A DNA stretch of 6,935 bases. It comes from Fimbriimonadaceae bacterium. Lineage in GTDB: Bacteria; Armatimonadota; Fimbriimonadia; Fimbriimonadales; Fimbriimonadaceae. A model generated the notes under the pieces. The model was given only the letters and a program-made list of their open reading frames with translations, ran no database searches and was not told where the DNA came from. The DNA is taken from positions 637-7,571 of the forward strand of contig JACFNW010000096.1 in assembly GCA_019454665.1 (NCBI GenBank), in the 5' to 3' direction. Below are positions 6,362-6,935 of the stretch, piece by piece. A program made the position numbers and the translations under genes. Position 1 is the first letter of the stretch. Each line of letters begins with the position of its first letter.

Positions 6362-6367
6362 TATACT
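6362..6367 (+). promoter_or_regulatory. Candidate -10 element of the protease gene
   Basis: TATACT matches TATAAT at 5 of 6 positions and would give a leader of about 54 bases before GTG 6428. There is no good -35 at the right distance (ATTCGC at 6339-6344 with a 17-base spacer). The place where a -35 should be is covered by the right arm of inverted repeat (d). Confidence 0.3.
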
Positions 6368-6417
6368 GAGCGCAACCTAGAGACGCCCGGCTTGGCCGCT
6401 GGGTCGAGACCGAGCGC

Positions 6418-6423
6418 AGGAGG
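6418..6423 (+). promoter_or_regulatory. Shine-Dalgarno of the protease gene
   Basis: AGGAGG, a perfect consensus, lies four bases before GTG 6428. The spacing is slightly short, but the site clearly decides for GTG 6428 as the start. Translation from there begins with a basic n-region and a hydrophobic stretch. Confidence 0.75.
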
Positions 6424-6427
6424 ACTT

Positions 6428-6935
6428 GTGAAACAACTGCACCGCGCGCCTCGGTTGGGCGCATCCGCCTTGGGCCTTTGGGTCAGCGCCATCGCATGGC
6501 CCCTGGCCGTCACACCGCTTACGACCATCTCGCCGCCCTCGGCGATCGGCAACGCGTTCGTTCGGATCACCGCCGAGGACTCGTCGGGTTCGTCCTACGG
6601 AGGGACGGGTTCGGTCATCTCGCTGCATCCCGATGCCTCGGGCCCGGCTGGCTGGTTCTGCGTGCTCACCGCGGACCACGTCGTCACGGTCAACGCCGGC
6701 GCTATGGGGTCGGCGTTCACCGTCGCGTTCGGCAACGAAGGTGCGGGAGGCCTCTCGTTTGAAACGGCGACTCACACGATCAACGTGCTTGGAGGACCCG
6801 CCAACGGCTCGGATCGGGTGGACCTGGCCGTCATGGGCATTCGAGTCCCCGACTTGTCCGCTCTCCCGTCCATGGTCATGCCTGAACTGGGAACCGTCGA
6901 TGACGGAACGACGATCTACATGGCCGGCTACGGCG
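6428..6935 (+). CDS. Exported trypsin-like serine protease, N-terminal part, 3'-truncated by the window
   Basis: 169 codons are visible and the frame is open at the window end. MKQLHRAPRLGASALGLW, then VSAIAWPLAV, reads as a Sec signal peptide with Lys2, His5, Arg6 and Arg9 before a hydrophobic core and likely cleavage near Ala27. The mature part looks like a chymotrypsin-fold domain. NAFVRITAEDSSGSSYGGTGSVIS (42-65, in two parts) gives the first strands with the typical 'GTGSVI' turn. FCVLTADHVV (77-86) holds the presumed catalytic His84, in the place of the usual TAAH. DRVDLAVMGI (129-138) holds the presumed catalytic Asp132. The GDSGG segment with the catalytic serine lies beyond the window, so activity cannot be confirmed. 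It is probably secreted or surface-attached. A C-terminal sorting signal cannot be assessed. Codon use is GC-rich like secA. It is divergent from the small secA-linked gene, and the shared gap carries the inverted-repeat cluster. Confidence 0.85.
   Translation, partial: MKQLHRAPRLGASALGLWVSAIAWPLAVTPLTTISPPSAIGNAFVRITAEDSSGSSYGGTGSVISLHPDASGPAGWFCVLTADHVVTVNAGAMGSAFTVAFGNEGAGGLSFETATHTINVLGGPANGSDRVDLAVMGIRVPDLSALPSMVMPELGTVDDGTTIYMAGYG

Noticed and set aside
6478..6762. Plus-strand 94-codon frame inside the protease
   Set aside because: Out-of-frame shadow. The frame from GTG 6428 has the Shine-Dalgarno, signal peptide and protease motifs.
1..6935. CRISPR array, tRNA, rRNA, insertion sequence or phage attachment site
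   Set aside because: No regularly spaced direct repeats, cloverleaf, rRNA segment, transposase or flanking duplications were seen, including around the AT-richer nuclease gene.

Overview
The window is a GC-rich bacterial chromosomal segment carrying housekeeping genes (the 3' end of uvrB and a complete secA), an accessory-looking nuclease gene, and two genes for probably exported proteins. It contains no rRNA, tRNA, CRISPR array, transposase or att site that I can see. The lineage cannot be fixed from the sequence alone. High GC, a long SecA (1022 residues) with extra blocks, and a weak or absent Shine-Dalgarno at some starts would fit a lineage such as Armatimonadota, but that is a weak inference.

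Layout, left to right: (1) 1-791 (+), the C-terminal 262 codons of UvrB. (2) 814-1914 (-), a standalone 366-residue nuclease related to the N-terminal domain of type I restriction HsdR subunits. It converges on uvrB with a 22-bp gap and is clearly AT-richer than its neighbours. (3) 1915-1987, a compact divergent promoter region. (4) 1988-2620 (+), a 210-residue NAD(P)-binding Rossmann protein. (5) 2621-2664, a GC-rich hairpin between convergent genes, probably a two-way terminator. (6) 2672-5740 (-), secA. (7) 5807-6136 (-), a small probably secreted protein 66 bp upstream of secA and likely co-transcribed with it. (8) 6137-6427, a divergent intergenic region dense in inverted repeats. (9) 6428 to the window end (+), the start of an exported trypsin-like serine protease, cut off before its catalytic serine.

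How the genes relate: UvrB (nucleotide excision repair) and SecA (protein export ATPase) are core functions and not functionally linked. The nuclease looks like a horizontally acquired defence-type gene lodged between core genes. The small secreted protein and the protease are both candidate Sec substrates flanking secA. I found no convincing multi-gene new system. The best leads are the single-gene nuclease with its conserved non-helicase C-terminal domain, the hairpin cluster at 6175-6344, and the small protein upstream of secA.
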